Assembly: GCA_021296055.1 (NCBI GenBank)
Contig: JAGWBE010000007.1
Coordinates: forward strand, 1-32,986
Reading direction: 5' to 3'
Source: Dehalococcoidia bacterium
Lineage (GTDB): Bacteria; Chloroflexota; Dehalococcoidia; Lucifugimonadales; Australimonadaceae
DNA length: 32,986 nt
The translations under genes were made by a program, and so were the position numbers. Positions 13,979 through 22,350 of this stretch are shown here, piece by piece; position 1 is the stretch's first letter; every line of letters begins with the position of its first letter. A model generated the notes under the pieces. It searched no databases. It was not told the origin of the DNA and was given only the letters and a program-made list of their open reading frames with translations.

Positions 13979-15826
13979 TCACTCCCCCAGCAGGGTGCGG
14001 GCGTCGCCTTGGCGGCGCGTCACCTTCTCGTCGTCCAGGTGCTCTAGGAGGGCGAGGGCGTACTTGCGGCTTGTGCCGAGGAGGTCGCGGACATCGGCGA
14101 CGGTGGCCGCGCCGCGCTCGCGCAGGCGCTGAACCACCTGCGCGGCGAAGGCGTCGTAGGCGGCGCGCTCGAAGACGACGCCCGCGCCCGTGCGCACCAC
14201 CTTGCCTTGATCGCTGAGCAGCCCCAGCAGCTCGGGCGCGATGATGGGCGCCTCCAACGGAAAAGGATCGGCGGCCAGGCGCGCGACGTAGGCGTCCATC
14301 GCCGCCTGCTGCTGCGCGTCCACGGATACGGCGTGTTCCGGCAAGCGCATCGTCTCTCCGTCGTCCGCCGCCGCGCCCGTTGCGGCGAGGCGGTGGAGCA
14401 CGGCTTGCCCCGCCGCGCCCTTCAAGCCCAGGCGCGAGCGCAACTCCTCGCGCGGCATCCCCTGGCGCAGCGGGTGCTGCGCGTGGAAGGCCGCCAGCGC
14501 CTGTTCCGCCCTTGCGGACACGCGCGCCCAACCGGCCGCCGTCATAAACAGGCCGCCGTCCAACCCCACGGCGTGGCCCTCCTCCGCCGCCTGACGCGCC
14601 AGCGCCTCCGCCTCCGCCTCGGAGACGTTGGCGCGCCTGGCGAGCGTGCGCAGGTCGGCCGGTTCGCCCGCCTCGAGCGCCGTCACCAGCCGCGCCGAGG
14701 CGCTGCCCTGGGCTAGCGTGCGCAACCGCGCGATGACCGCGCTATCGCGCCGACGGTGGCGGCGCGCGCCTACGTCCACCACCACGCCGCCGCCGAGCGT
14801 CGCCTCGGATGAGCGGACGACGAATCGGTCGCCGGGCGCTAGGGGCGCGGCCTGCTCGGCCACCACCTGCGCCCACGCCTCGGCGCCCGGCTCCAGCGTC
14901 TCCTGCTCCAGCAGGCGCACCTTGGCGGGGGATTCGGTAGTGTGGGCGTGGAATGTCACCGGCGCGTTGTGGCGCAGCGCGCGTGGCGCGTCGGGCAGCA
15001 GGCGCAGGCGCACGTCCGCCGCCTTGGACGGACGCAGCCAACCGGGCGAGGTGAGCACCTCGCCGCGCTCCAGCTCGTCCGCCGACAGGCCGCTGAGGTT
15101 GACGGCGACGCGCGTGCCGGGCTGCGCCTCCTCGATGCCGGCGCGGTGGGTTTGGAGGCCGCGGATGCGCGCCGTCTTGCCGCTCTGCGCCAACTCGACC
15201 TGCTGGCCGACGCGCAGCGCCCCGTCGATGAGCGTCCCCGTAACCACCGAGCCGAACCCCGTCATCGTGAAGGCGCGGTCGACGGCTAGCCGCGGCCGCC
15301 CCACGTCCTGGCGCTGCTGAGTTACGTCCAGCGCCTCGTCCAAGGCCGCCTTGAGGTCGTCGAGACCCTCCCCCGTCACCGCCGAGACGGCGAGCACGCA
15401 CGACCCGGCGAGCACCGTGTCCGCCATCGCCTCCTCCACCTCCAACTGCGCTAACTCCAGCAGATCATCGTCGGCTAGGTCGCGCTTGGTTACGACGGCC
15501 ATGCCGCGCCTGACGCCCAGCAGGTCGAGGATCGCGAGGTGCTCGCGCGTCTGCGGCATCACCGACTCGTCGGCGGCCACGATCAGCAGGGCGAGGTCGA
15601 TGCCGCCTGCGCCCGCGAGCATGTTCTTGATGAAGCGCGCGTGGCCGGGCACGTCGACGATGCTGACCTCGCGCCCGCTGGGCAGCGTCAGCCACGCGAA
15701 GCCCAGGTCGATGGTGAGGCCGCGCTCCTTCTCCTCTCGCAGCCGATCCGGGTCGATGCCCGTGAGCGCCTGGACGAGGGTGGACTTGCCGTGGTCGACG
15801 TGCCCTGCAGTGCCGATGACGTACAC
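13979..15826 (-). CDS. selB: Selenocysteine-specific elongation factor SelB
   Basis: 615-aa translational GTPase that brings Sec-tRNA to UGA codons marked by a SECIS hairpin. The N-terminal GTPase domain has G1 A-G-H-V-D-H-G-K-S-T (residues 7-16), G3 D-V-P-G-H-A and G4 T-K-R-D. It is followed by the EF-Tu-like beta-barrel domains. The C-terminal half has the winged-helix repeats of SelB, seen as L-R-T-L-A-R-R-A-N-V-S and V-A-D-V-R-D-L-L-G-T-S-R-K-Y. Length (about 610-640) is normal. The start is GTG 15826, which begins exactly at the family N-terminus. No Shine-Dalgarno is visible, and TATCCT lies only 6 nt upstream, so the mRNA may be leaderless. selA, selC and selD are not in the window. 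Confidence 0.95.
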   Translation of the reverse strand: MYVIGTAGHVDHGKSTLVQALTGIDPDRLREEKERGLTIDLGFAWLTLPSGREVSIVDVPGHARFIKNMLAGAGGIDLALLIVAADESVMPQTREHLAILDLLGVRRGMAVVTKRDLADDDLLELAQLEVEEAMADTVLAGSCVLAVSAVTGEGLDDLKAALDEALDVTQQRQDVGRPRLAVDRAFTMTGFGSVVTGTLIDGALRVGQQVELAQSGKTARIRGLQTHRAGIEEAQPGTRVAVNLSGLSADELERGEVLTSPGWLRPSKAADVRLRLLPDAPRALRHNAPVTFHAHTTESPAKVRLLEQETLEPGAEAWAQVVAEQAAPLAPGDRFVVRSSEATLGGGVVVDVGARRHRRRDSAVIARLRTLAQGSASARLVTALEAGEPADLRTLARRANVSEAEAEALARQAAEEGHAVGLDGGLFMTAAGWARVSARAEQALAAFHAQHPLRQGMPREELRSRLGLKGAAGQAVLHRLAATGAAADDGETMRLPEHAVSVDAQQQAAMDAYVARLAADPFPLEAPIIAPELLGLLSDQGKVVRTGAGVVFERAAYDAFAAQVVQRLRERGAATVADVRDLLGTSRKYALALLEHLDDEKVTRRQGDARTLLGE

Positions 15827-15832
15827 GCGTGC

Positions 15833-15838
15833 AGGATA
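15833..15838 (-). promoter_or_regulatory. Extended -10 of selB, probably leaderless
   Basis: TATCCT on the minus strand, preceded by TGC, ends 6 nt before the GTG start. A start site 6-7 nt downstream would coincide with the initiation codon. Confidence 0.4.
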
Positions 15839-15890
15839 GCAAAGGGGCGCGATGCCGCTCCGCGCTCTGCGCCGACGCTCCTCGCCAAAG

Positions 15891-15899
15891 TGGTAGCAT
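15891..15899 (+). promoter_or_regulatory. Extended -10 of the aconitase gene
   Basis: TGGTAGCAT, identical to the argJ box. The -35 is weak. The leader of about 40 nt carries a strong AGGAGGAG ribosome-binding site before ATG 15948. Confidence 0.5.
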
Positions 15900-15947
15900 T
15901 CGCCCGCTGCGCGCCGTCCGAACCGGCGCCCGCCAGGAGGAGACGCT

Positions 15948-18227
15948 ATGCCGGCGCCGCTCGTCGAATCCAGCCCCGCCTTCGTGGAGGAGGCCTACCG
16001 CAAGATCGACCAACGCCTGCGCGCCGTCAGGGAGCGGCTCGGCAGGCCGCTCACCTATGCCGAGAAGGTCTTCCTTGGCCACCTGGACGACCCCGACGGA
16101 GCCGAGTTGGAGCCGGGCCGCAGCTACGTCCAGGTGCGCCCCGACCGCGTCGCCCTCCAGGACGTGACGGGCCAGATGGCCATCCTCCAGTTCATGCAGG
16201 CGGGCCGCCCCACCGCCGCCGTTCCCACCACCGTCCACTGCGACCACCTCATCCAGGCGCGCGTCGGCGCCGCGTCCGACACCAGCGAGGCGGTGGTGGA
16301 GAACAAGGAGGTCTACGACTTCCTGCGCAGCGCCTCCAACAAGTTCGGGTTGGGCTTCTGGGGGCCCGGCTCCGGCATCATCCACCAGGTTGTGCTGGAG
16401 AACTACGCCTTCCCCGGCGCGCTCATCATCGGCACCGACTCCCACACCCCCAACGCGGGCGGTCTCGGAACGTTCGCGTCCGGCGTAGGCGGCGCCGACG
16501 CGGTGGACGTGATGGCCGGGTTCCCGTGGGAGGTGCTCTACCCGCGCCTCATCGGAGTCAAGCTCACTGGCGCGCTGTCCGGCTGGACGGCGCCCAAGGA
16601 CGTGATTCTGAAACTCGCGGGCATTCTGACCGTCAAGGGCGGCACCAACGCGGTCGTCGAGTACTTCGGGCCGGGTCTGGCGTCCATCAGCGCCACCGGC
16701 AGGGCCACCATCACGAATATGGGGGCGGAGATCGGCGCGACCACCTCCATCTTCCCCTTCGACGAGCGCGCCGCGACCTACCTGCGCGCCACGGAGCGCG
16801 CCGACCTCGCCGACCTGGCGCAGCGCTACGCCCATCTGCTCGCCTGCGACCCTGAGGTGGAGGAGGCGCCCGAGCGCTTCTTCGACCGCGTGATCGAGAT
16901 TGACCTATCCGCGCTCGAACCCCACGTCGTCGGCCCGCATACGCCCGACCTCGCGCGCCCCATCTCCGAGATGGCCGCCGCCGTCGCCAGCGAGGGCTAC
17001 CCCGACCGCGTCTCCGCCGCCCTCATCGGCTCCTGCACCAACTCCTCCTACGAAGACATCTCGCGGGTCGCAGCCGTGGCGCGGCAGGCGGAGGCGCACG
17101 GCGTGAAGGTGGCGACGCCGCTGCTGGTCACGCCCGGCTCCGAGGCCGTCCACGCCACTATCCGGCGCGACGGGCAGATGCGCGACCTCGAGGAGGCGGG
17201 CGCGACAGTGCTCGCCAACGCTTGCGGGCCGTGCATCGGCCAGTGGCGCAGGCCGACGGTCGTTAAGGGCGAGGCGAACGCCATCGTCTCATCCTTCAAC
17301 CGCAACTTCCCCGCCCGCAACGACGGCAACGCCGCCACGATGAACTTCATCGCCAGCCCCGAGATCGTCCTCGCCTTCGCCCTCGCCGGACGCCTCTCCT
17401 TCAATCCCCTCACCGACGCGCTGGGCGAGAATGGCGGCGCGTGGAAGCTCGACCCGCCCGGCGACGCGCCCGACGTTCCCCCCGGCGGCTACGCGGGGCG
17501 CGGCTACGGCTACCAAGCGCCCGCCGAGGACGGCGGCGGCATCACGGTCGAGGTTGACCCCGCCTCCAACCGCCTCCAGCTGCTCGAACCCTTCGCGCCG
17601 TGGGACGGCCAAGACTTCGAGCGCCTGCCCGTGCTGGTCAAGGCGCAGGGCAAGTGCACCACCGACCACATCTCCCCCGCCGGGCCGTGGCTGCGCTTCC
17701 GCGGCCACCTCGACAACATCAGCGACAACGCCTTCCTCGGCGCCGTCAATGCCTACACCGGCGAGCCAGGCCAAGGGCTGAACGTAGAGACGGGCGAGCG
17801 CGGCGTGGCGTTCCCCGCAATCGCCCGCGACTACAAGGCGCGCGGCCTGTCGTGGGTCGCCGTCGGCGACGAGAACTACGGCGAAGGCTCCAGCCGCGAG
17901 CACGCGGCCATGAGCCCGCGTCTGCTCGGCGCCAGGGCGGTCATCGTCCGCTCCTTCGCCCGCATCCACGAATCGAACCTGAAGAAGCAGGGCATCCTCC
18001 CTTTCACCTTCGACGACCCCTCCGACTACGACAAGGTGCGTGAGACCGACCGCGTCAGCGTCCACGGCCTCGTCGACCTCGCTCCCGGCGCCTCCGTGCG
18101 CGCCACCCTCCACCACGACGACGGCTCCGCCGACGCCATCACCCTCCGCCACACCATGAGCGCGGAGCACATCGCCTGGTTCCAGGCAGGCGCGGCGCTG
18201 AACATCCTGGGGCAGGGGGCGGGGTAG
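15948..18227 (+). CDS. Aconitate hydratase, mitochondrial-type
   Basis: 759-aa aconitase, which interconverts citrate and isocitrate in the TCA cycle. The three [4Fe-4S] ligands are Cys363 (G-S-C-T-N-S-S), Cys426 and Cys429 (A-C-G-P-C-I-G-Q-W), close to Cys358/421/424 of mature mitochondrial aconitase. The catalytic Ser lies in G-E-G-S-S-R-E-H of the swivel domain. Substrate-binding D-S-H-T-P-N-A-G-G is intact. Length and domain order (three N-terminal alpha/beta domains, linker, swivel domain 4) match the mitochondrial AcnA type, which is shorter than the ~890-aa bacterial IRP-like AcnA. The start has a strong Shine-Dalgarno. It is divergent from selB and convergent with hemW across the tandem-repeat region. 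Confidence 0.95.
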   Translation: MPAPLVESSPAFVEEAYRKIDQRLRAVRERLGRPLTYAEKVFLGHLDDPDGAELEPGRSYVQVRPDRVALQDVTGQMAILQFMQAGRPTAAVPTTVHCDHLIQARVGAASDTSEAVVENKEVYDFLRSASNKFGLGFWGPGSGIIHQVVLENYAFPGALIIGTDSHTPNAGGLGTFASGVGGADAVDVMAGFPWEVLYPRLIGVKLTGALSGWTAPKDVILKLAGILTVKGGTNAVVEYFGPGLASISATGRATITNMGAEIGATTSIFPFDERAATYLRATERADLADLAQRYAHLLACDPEVEEAPERFFDRVIEIDLSALEPHVVGPHTPDLARPISEMAAAVASEGYPDRVSAALIGSCTNSSYEDISRVAAVARQAEAHGVKVATPLLVTPGSEAVHATIRRDGQMRDLEEAGATVLANACGPCIGQWRRPTVVKGEANAIVSSFNRNFPARNDGNAATMNFIASPEIVLAFALAGRLSFNPLTDALGENGGAWKLDPPGDAPDVPPGGYAGRGYGYQAPAEDGGGITVEVDPASNRLQLLEPFAPWDGQDFERLPVLVKAQGKCTTDHISPAGPWLRFRGHLDNISDNAFLGAVNAYTGEPGQGLNVETGERGVAFPAIARDYKARGLSWVAVGDENYGEGSSREHAAMSPRLLGARAVIVRSFARIHESNLKKQGILPFTFDDPSDYDKVRETDRVSVHGLVDLAPGASVRATLHHDDGSADAITLRHTMSAEHIAWFQAGAALNILGQGAG

Positions 18228-18332
18228 GGGGAGACTGTACGAGACTAGGGCGTGCGCTATGACGGAGTAAGGGTTGAGCGGCCGAAGTTATTTATCTGCG
18301 CAGCTTTCCGAAAGCTATTCCTTACACTTCTG

Positions 18333-18560
18333 TATGCGCGCGTTAAGCGTACGCGTGTACCTACGTAGGCAGTCGCGCCTGCGCGCGCGTACGTGCATAG
18401 GCGGACACTTCTATACGCGTGCGTTGCGCGCATGTGCATACTTGCGTAGATAGGCACACATCCACGCGCGTATGTGCCTAGGCGGATACTCCTATCGGAC
18501 GCGCGAATACCTACGTAAATAGGGGCTCCTATACACGCGCGTTAAGCGCACGCGGCACAC
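18333..18560. repeat. ~80-bp imperfect tandem repeat, rich in CG/TA palindromes
   Basis: The intergenic region 18228-18679 (452 bp, convergent aconitase and hemW) has no supported gene. Within it are unit A (18333-18411, 79 bp), unit B (18412-18492, 81 bp), a shortened unit C (18493-18529) and a partial unit D (18530-18560). Units begin with TAT and end with G-G-C-G-G-A-(C/T)-A-C-T-(C/T)-C or a shortened form. They are made mainly of alternating purine/pyrimidine with many 6-bp palindromes (ACGCGT, GCGCGC, TACGTA, CCTAGG). Units A and D share GCGCGTTAAGCG. A minus-strand open frame with repeated R-L-T-R-A-Y-R-S peptides is a by-product of the repeat and is not taken as coding. Just before it, AGCTTT-CCG-AAAGCT (18302-18316) is a small hairpin. 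Function is unknown. Confidence 0.75.
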
Positions 18561-18679
18561 GCCCCCGAAGCCAATTTCATCATAAGGAAAAGCCGAACCT
18601 GTTGGATCGAGCAAAGGCAATGCTGGGCTTGCTGAGCAGCATCGGCCAAGAAGGCGACACCAGGGAGTAGGCAGCTTCC

Positions 18680-19948
18680 TCACCCCTGGGCCGCCCCCAC
18701 CACCCGCTCGAACACCTCGTTGCCCAGCAGGCGGCCTTGCTCGGTGAGGAGCGTGCGGCCTTGCTCGCGGGCGAGCAGGCCGAGCGACGCGCACTCGGCT
18801 AGGGGGGCGGCAAAGCGGGTTTCGATGGGCTCGCCGAAGCGGGCGGCGAAGTCGGCGTCGGCTACACCCTCGTTCAGGCGCAGCGCCATCATCAGGTAGT
18901 CGCTCATCGCCGCCGCGCGGGTGAGCGCCTCGCGCTCGGAGACCAGCGGCGACTTGGCGACGGCGTCGGGCGTGCCCGCGCCGTCCGGCGACCAGCCCGC
19001 CGCCGCCTCGATGTAGGCGCGGGGTGAGCGGAGCGTCGCGAAGCGCGCGCCGTCCGCGCCCAGCGCCTCCAGCGCTGGAAGGCCGTTCGCCCATAGATAG
19101 GAGTGGGCGCCGGGGCCGACGCCCAGGTACGGCCTGCTCTGCCAGTAGGCGAGGTTGTGGACGCTGGCGCGGCCGGGCTTCGCCCAGTTCGACACCTCGT
19201 ACTGCGCGTACCCGGCGGCGGCTAGCATCTCCTGCGCGAGGCGGTACATCTCCGCCCCGACGTCGGGATCAGGCTCGCGGAGGCGTCCGGCGGCGACGTC
19301 GGCGGCCATCGGCGTGCCCTCTTCCAGCGTCAGCGCGTAGGCGGAGACGTGGTCGGGCGCGAGCGCCAGCGCCTCCTCCAGCGTGTGCTCCCACGATGCG
19401 ACCAGCTGGCCGGGTAGGCCGAAGATGAGGTCGACGTTGATGTTGCCGAACCCCGCCTCGCGCGCCGCGGCGACGCCCGCCTTGGCCTGCTCCGCGCTGT
19501 GGCGGCGCCCCAGCAGGCGCAGCTCCTCGTCGTCCAGCGACTGGACGCCGATGCTGACGCGATTGAACCCCGCGCGGCGGATGGCGGCGAGGCGCTCGCG
19601 CACGGTGTCGCCGGGGTTGGCCTCGAGCGTGACCTCCGCGCCGCGCGGCAGGTCGAACGCCGCGCGCACGGCGCGCATCAGGCGCGTCAGGTCGCGCGTC
19701 GGCAGGTAGGAGGGCGTGCCGCCGCCGAAGAAGACGGAGCGCAGCGGCGGACGTTCCAGCGCCTTGCCCCACCCGCCGACCTCGTTGGCCAACGCGCCGA
19801 CGTAGGAGGGCATGAGCGCCTCGATGCCCGCGTAGGTGTTGAAGTCGCAGTAGGGGCACTTCGTCTCGCAGAAGGGTATGTGGACGTAGAGCGCGAGCCC
19901 GGAGGGCGCCGGGGCGCGGGCGGCGGTCTTGCGGGCGGCGTCGGCCAT
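18680..19948 (-). CDS. hemW: Radical SAM protein HemW (heme chaperone, HemN-like)
   Basis: 422-aa radical-SAM protein. The cluster motif is C-E-T-K-C-P-Y-C-D-F (Cys27, Cys31, Cys34) after Y-V-H-I-P-F. F-F-G-G-G-T-P-S, E-A-N-P-G and I-G-V-Q-S-L-D follow in family order, with the C-terminal HemN domain after them. The length and the F-N-T-Y sequence after the cluster indicate HemW, the heme-trafficking paralogue, not coproporphyrinogen dehydrogenase HemN, although the two are often confused. TATAAT sits 7 nt upstream of ATG 19948 and no Shine-Dalgarno is seen, so the transcript may be leaderless. It lies 40 nt downstream of ychF on the same strand. Confidence 0.9.
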   Translation of the reverse strand: MADAARKTAARAPAPSGLALYVHIPFCETKCPYCDFNTYAGIEALMPSYVGALANEVGGWGKALERPPLRSVFFGGGTPSYLPTRDLTRLMRAVRAAFDLPRGAEVTLEANPGDTVRERLAAIRRAGFNRVSIGVQSLDDEELRLLGRRHSAEQAKAGVAAAREAGFGNINVDLIFGLPGQLVASWEHTLEEALALAPDHVSAYALTLEEGTPMAADVAAGRLREPDPDVGAEMYRLAQEMLAAAGYAQYEVSNWAKPGRASVHNLAYWQSRPYLGVGPGAHSYLWANGLPALEALGADGARFATLRSPRAYIEAAAGWSPDGAGTPDAVAKSPLVSEREALTRAAAMSDYLMMALRLNEGVADADFAARFGEPIETRFAAPLAECASLGLLAREQGRTLLTEQGRLLGNEVFERVVGAAQG

Positions 19949-19955
19949 AGCGCGG

Positions 19956-19961
19956 ATTATA
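19956..19961 (-). promoter_or_regulatory. Consensus -10 box directly before hemW
   Basis: TATAAT on the minus strand, 7 nt before the hemW ATG. A perfect TATAAT is rare in this GC-rich DNA. No clear -35 is seen. Confidence 0.45.
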
Positions 19962-19988
19962 GGCGCGCGCGCTCCTCCCGCCGCCTCC

Positions 19989-21071
19989 TCACACGTTGAA
20001 GAGGAAGTTGACCACGTCGCCGTCGCGCATCGGGTACTGCTTGCCCTCCTGACGCAATAGCCCCGCGCGGCGCGCCTCCACGAACCCGCCCACGCGCATC
20101 AGGTCGTCGTAGGCCGTCACCTCGGCGCGGATGAAACCGCGCTGGATGTCGGAGTGGATCTTGCCCGCCGCCTCCACCGCCGGAGCGCCGTCGGGAATCG
20201 TCCACGCGCGCGTCTCGTCCTCGCCCGTGGTCAGGAACGAAACGAGGCCCAGCAACCGGTAGCAGAGGCGCACCATCCGGTCGAGGCCCGGCTCGCCCGC
20301 GCCGAGCGACGCGCGGAACTCCGCCTCGTCCTCCGGCGCCATCTGCGCCAGCTCCATCTCCAACTTGCCGCACAGCGCGATGGCCGCCACGCCGGGCGCT
20401 GCGAGGCGCTCGGCCAGCGCGGCCTCGACCTCCGCCTTGCCCACGTCCTCCTCGCCGATGTCGAAGACCGCCATCAGCGGTTTGGCCGTGAGCAGTTGGA
20501 AGTTGTCGAGGATGCGCCGCTCCCCTGCGTCCAAAGACTGCCGGCGCACGGGGACGCCCGCCTCGAGCGCGTCGCGCACGCGCTCTACGAGCGCCGCCTC
20601 GCGCGTGAGGGCGTCGCGCTCGCCCGTTTTGGCTGCGCGGAGTTGCTTAGCGATGCGCTCCGCGCGCCGTTCGAGGAGCAGCAGGTCGGAGAACGCCAGC
20701 TCCGTCTGCGTCTCCTCGGCGTCGCGAATGGGGTCAACGACGCCGCCCGGCGCGGGGGCGGAGGGGTCGTCGAAGGCGCGCGCCACTAGCAGCAGCGCTT
20801 CGCACTGCTGGAGCGTGTTGAGATAGGCGCCGTCGATGCCGCCGTCCGCCGCGCCGGGCGCGTCGACGTAAGACACCTCGGCGTGGACGATACGCTTGGA
20901 GCGGGACATCTCCGCCAGCACGTCGAGGCGCGAATCGGGAACCTTCACCACTCCCACGTTGGGCTGACGGCCGGGCGCGCGGAACGAGGCGACCTCCGCC
21001 CGTCCGCGCGTGACGGCGTTGAAGACCGTAGTCTTGCCGCTTTGCGGCAGGCCGATGACGCCGATGGCCAA
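19989..21071 (-). CDS. ychF: Divergent YchF/OLA1-type P-loop ATPase/GTPase
   Basis: 360-aa protein of the Obg-related YchF family. It has the P-loop G-L-P-Q-S-G-K-T-T at the N-terminus, P-N-V-G-V-V-K-V-P-D-S-R-L, and the C-terminal TGS-like domain (H-S-D-I-Q-R-G-F-I-R-A-E ... G-K-Q-Y-P-M-R-D-G-D-V-V-N-F). The start is TTG 21071, with AAGGAG 10 nt upstream and normal family length; the frame stays open further upstream but would run into hrcA. Two family motifs are altered. The G3 loop is D-A-P-G-A-A-D-G-G, shorter than the usual D-I-A-G-L-V-K-G-A. The nucleotide-specificity motif N-V-D-E reads D-I-G-E. Nucleotide preference may therefore differ. YchF proteins bind ribosomes and act in translation and stress. 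Confidence 0.85.
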   Translation of the reverse strand: MAIGVIGLPQSGKTTVFNAVTRGRAEVASFRAPGRQPNVGVVKVPDSRLDVLAEMSRSKRIVHAEVSYVDAPGAADGGIDGAYLNTLQQCEALLLVARAFDDPSAPAPGGVVDPIRDAEETQTELAFSDLLLLERRAERIAKQLRAAKTGERDALTREAALVERVRDALEAGVPVRRQSLDAGERRILDNFQLLTAKPLMAVFDIGEEDVGKAEVEAALAERLAAPGVAAIALCGKLEMELAQMAPEDEAEFRASLGAGEPGLDRMVRLCYRLLGLVSFLTTGEDETRAWTIPDGAPAVEAAGKIHSDIQRGFIRAEVTAYDDLMRVGGFVEARRAGLLRQEGKQYPMRDGDVVNFLFNV

Positions 21072-21228
21072 TGCTCGATGACTCCTTGGGGCAGGGCTGT
21101 ACGCGCCGCCTAGAGAGAGCATACCGCCGCGCCGGTTGGGCTGCGCCGTTGACCGCCGGGGCGCGGCGGGATAGATTCTTACACTACGCCGCGCCGCATG
21201 GGAGCGCGGAGGCGGCGCGAGGTCTCCT

Positions 21229-22266
21229 ATGGTTTTGAACGACCGCCGCCAAGCGATCCTCGAACTCATCGTCGACGACTACATCCAGACGGCGGCGCCC
21301 GTCGCCTCGCAGCAGATCGCCCGCCGCCACTCGCTGCGCGTCAGCGCCGCCACGGTTCGCAACGACATGGCGGAGCTGGAGGAGATGGGCTACATCCGCC
21401 GCCCCCATTCCTCGGCGGGCGGCGTCCCCGCCGACTTGGGCTACCGCTTCTACGTGGAGCAGGCGGTCGTGGACGACCGCCCGCCCGTGCAATTGGAGGC
21501 GCTGGCGGGCCAAGCCCTCCACGACCTGGAGGCGGGCGACTCCGACCGTATGGCGCGCGAGGCCGCCGCCGTGCTTTCCCGCGCCATACGCAACGCCGCC
21601 GTGGCCACCGCCCCGCGCGCCTACGACACGCGCCTCAAGCAGTTGCAGTTGGTGCACTTGAAGGAGGGACAAGCGCTGCTGGTGGTGGTGCTGCAAGAGG
21701 CGCGCGTCCTTCAACACCTGATGCACTTCGACGAGGCCGTAGGCCAGGCCGCGCTCACCCAGACCGCCAACCGCCTGAACACCCTCTTCGAAGGCGCGTC
21801 GGCTTCCGAGATGCGCGCCCTCTGGGCCGACGAGCCGCGCGACGCCGCTGCCGACGCCATCGTTCAAGAGGCGATCCGGTTGCTGGAGGAGGAGAGCGGC
21901 GCGCTGTCGCAACATCTCTACGTGGACGGCCTGCGCCATATGCTCGCGCAACCCGAGTTCGCGGACGGCGGACGCGCGCGGGAGGCGGTGGAGGCGCTGG
22001 AAGACCGCGACCAGGTGAGCAAGGCGTTGGAAGAGGACCTGCCGGAGGGCGCGGTGCGCGTCATCATCGGCGGCGAGAACGCCTCGGAGCGGATGCGCCG
22101 CTACAGCGTCATCATCTCGCGCTACGGCAGGCCCGGACGGGACGCAGGCACACTCGCCGTCATCGGCCCCACGCGCCTCGACTACGCCCGCGCCATCGCC
22201 TCCGTACGCTACCTATCCGCCTTCATGACGCGCCTGATCGAAAGCCTCGACGGTCCCGGCGCCTAA
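21229..22266 (+). CDS. hrcA: Heat-inducible transcription repressor HrcA
   Basis: 345-aa HrcA, the repressor that binds CIRCE operators of groE/dnaK genes. The N-terminal winged helix is clear (R-R-Q-A-I-L-E-L-I-V-D-D-Y, V-S-A-A-T-V-R-N-D-M, L-E-E-M-G-Y-I), followed by the H-S-S-A-G-G-V-P wing and the C-terminal GAF-like domain (I-G-P-T-R-L-D-Y). Length is typical. GAGG lies about 7 nt before ATG 21229. I saw no CIRCE (TTAGCACTC-N9-GAGTGCTAA) in 21072-21228 or before dnaJ, so control of this operon by HrcA itself is not supported here. It is divergent from ychF. Confidence 0.93.
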   Translation: MVLNDRRQAILELIVDDYIQTAAPVASQQIARRHSLRVSAATVRNDMAELEEMGYIRRPHSSAGGVPADLGYRFYVEQAVVDDRPPVQLEALAGQALHDLEAGDSDRMAREAAAVLSRAIRNAAVATAPRAYDTRLKQLQLVHLKEGQALLVVVLQEARVLQHLMHFDEAVGQAALTQTANRLNTLFEGASASEMRALWADEPRDAAADAIVQEAIRLLEEESGALSQHLYVDGLRHMLAQPEFADGGRAREAVEALEDRDQVSKALEEDLPEGAVRVIIGGENASERMRRYSVIISRYGRPGRDAGTLAVIGPTRLDYARAIASVRYLSAFMTRLIESLDGPGA

Positions 22267-22287
22267 CGCCGCCGCGCCCTTGGCGGA

Positions 22288-22317
22288 TTGTTGCGCGCCG
22301 CGCCTGCGTGGTAGCGT
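22288..22317 (+). promoter_or_regulatory. Promoter of dnaJ-prmA
   Basis: TTGTTG (22288-22293), an 18-nt spacer and TAGCGT (22312-22317) preceded by TGG, the same extended -10 as the hydrolase promoter. It lies in the 84-nt gap between hrcA and dnaJ. Confidence 0.55.
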
Positions 22318-22350
22318 AGCCGCGAGTGCGCCCGCCGCGCTCACAACGCT

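Noticed and set aside
15465..16835. Long minus-strand open frame covering parts of selB and the aconitase gene
   Set aside because: Low-complexity composition and complete overlap with two well-identified genes.
18257..18457. Minus-strand open frame with repeated R-A-Y-R-S-V-R peptides
   Set aside because: Produced by the tandem DNA repeat; indels between units do not respect codons, so coding is unlikely.
18610..18669. Short plus-strand frame M-L-G-L-L-S-S-I-G-Q-E-G-D ending at 18669
   Set aside because: Too short, without ribosome-binding site; may be a gene remnant but cannot be supported.
21072..21228. CIRCE operator upstream of hrcA
   Set aside because: No TTAGCACTC/GAGTGCTAA inverted repeat is present in this interval or in 22267-22350.
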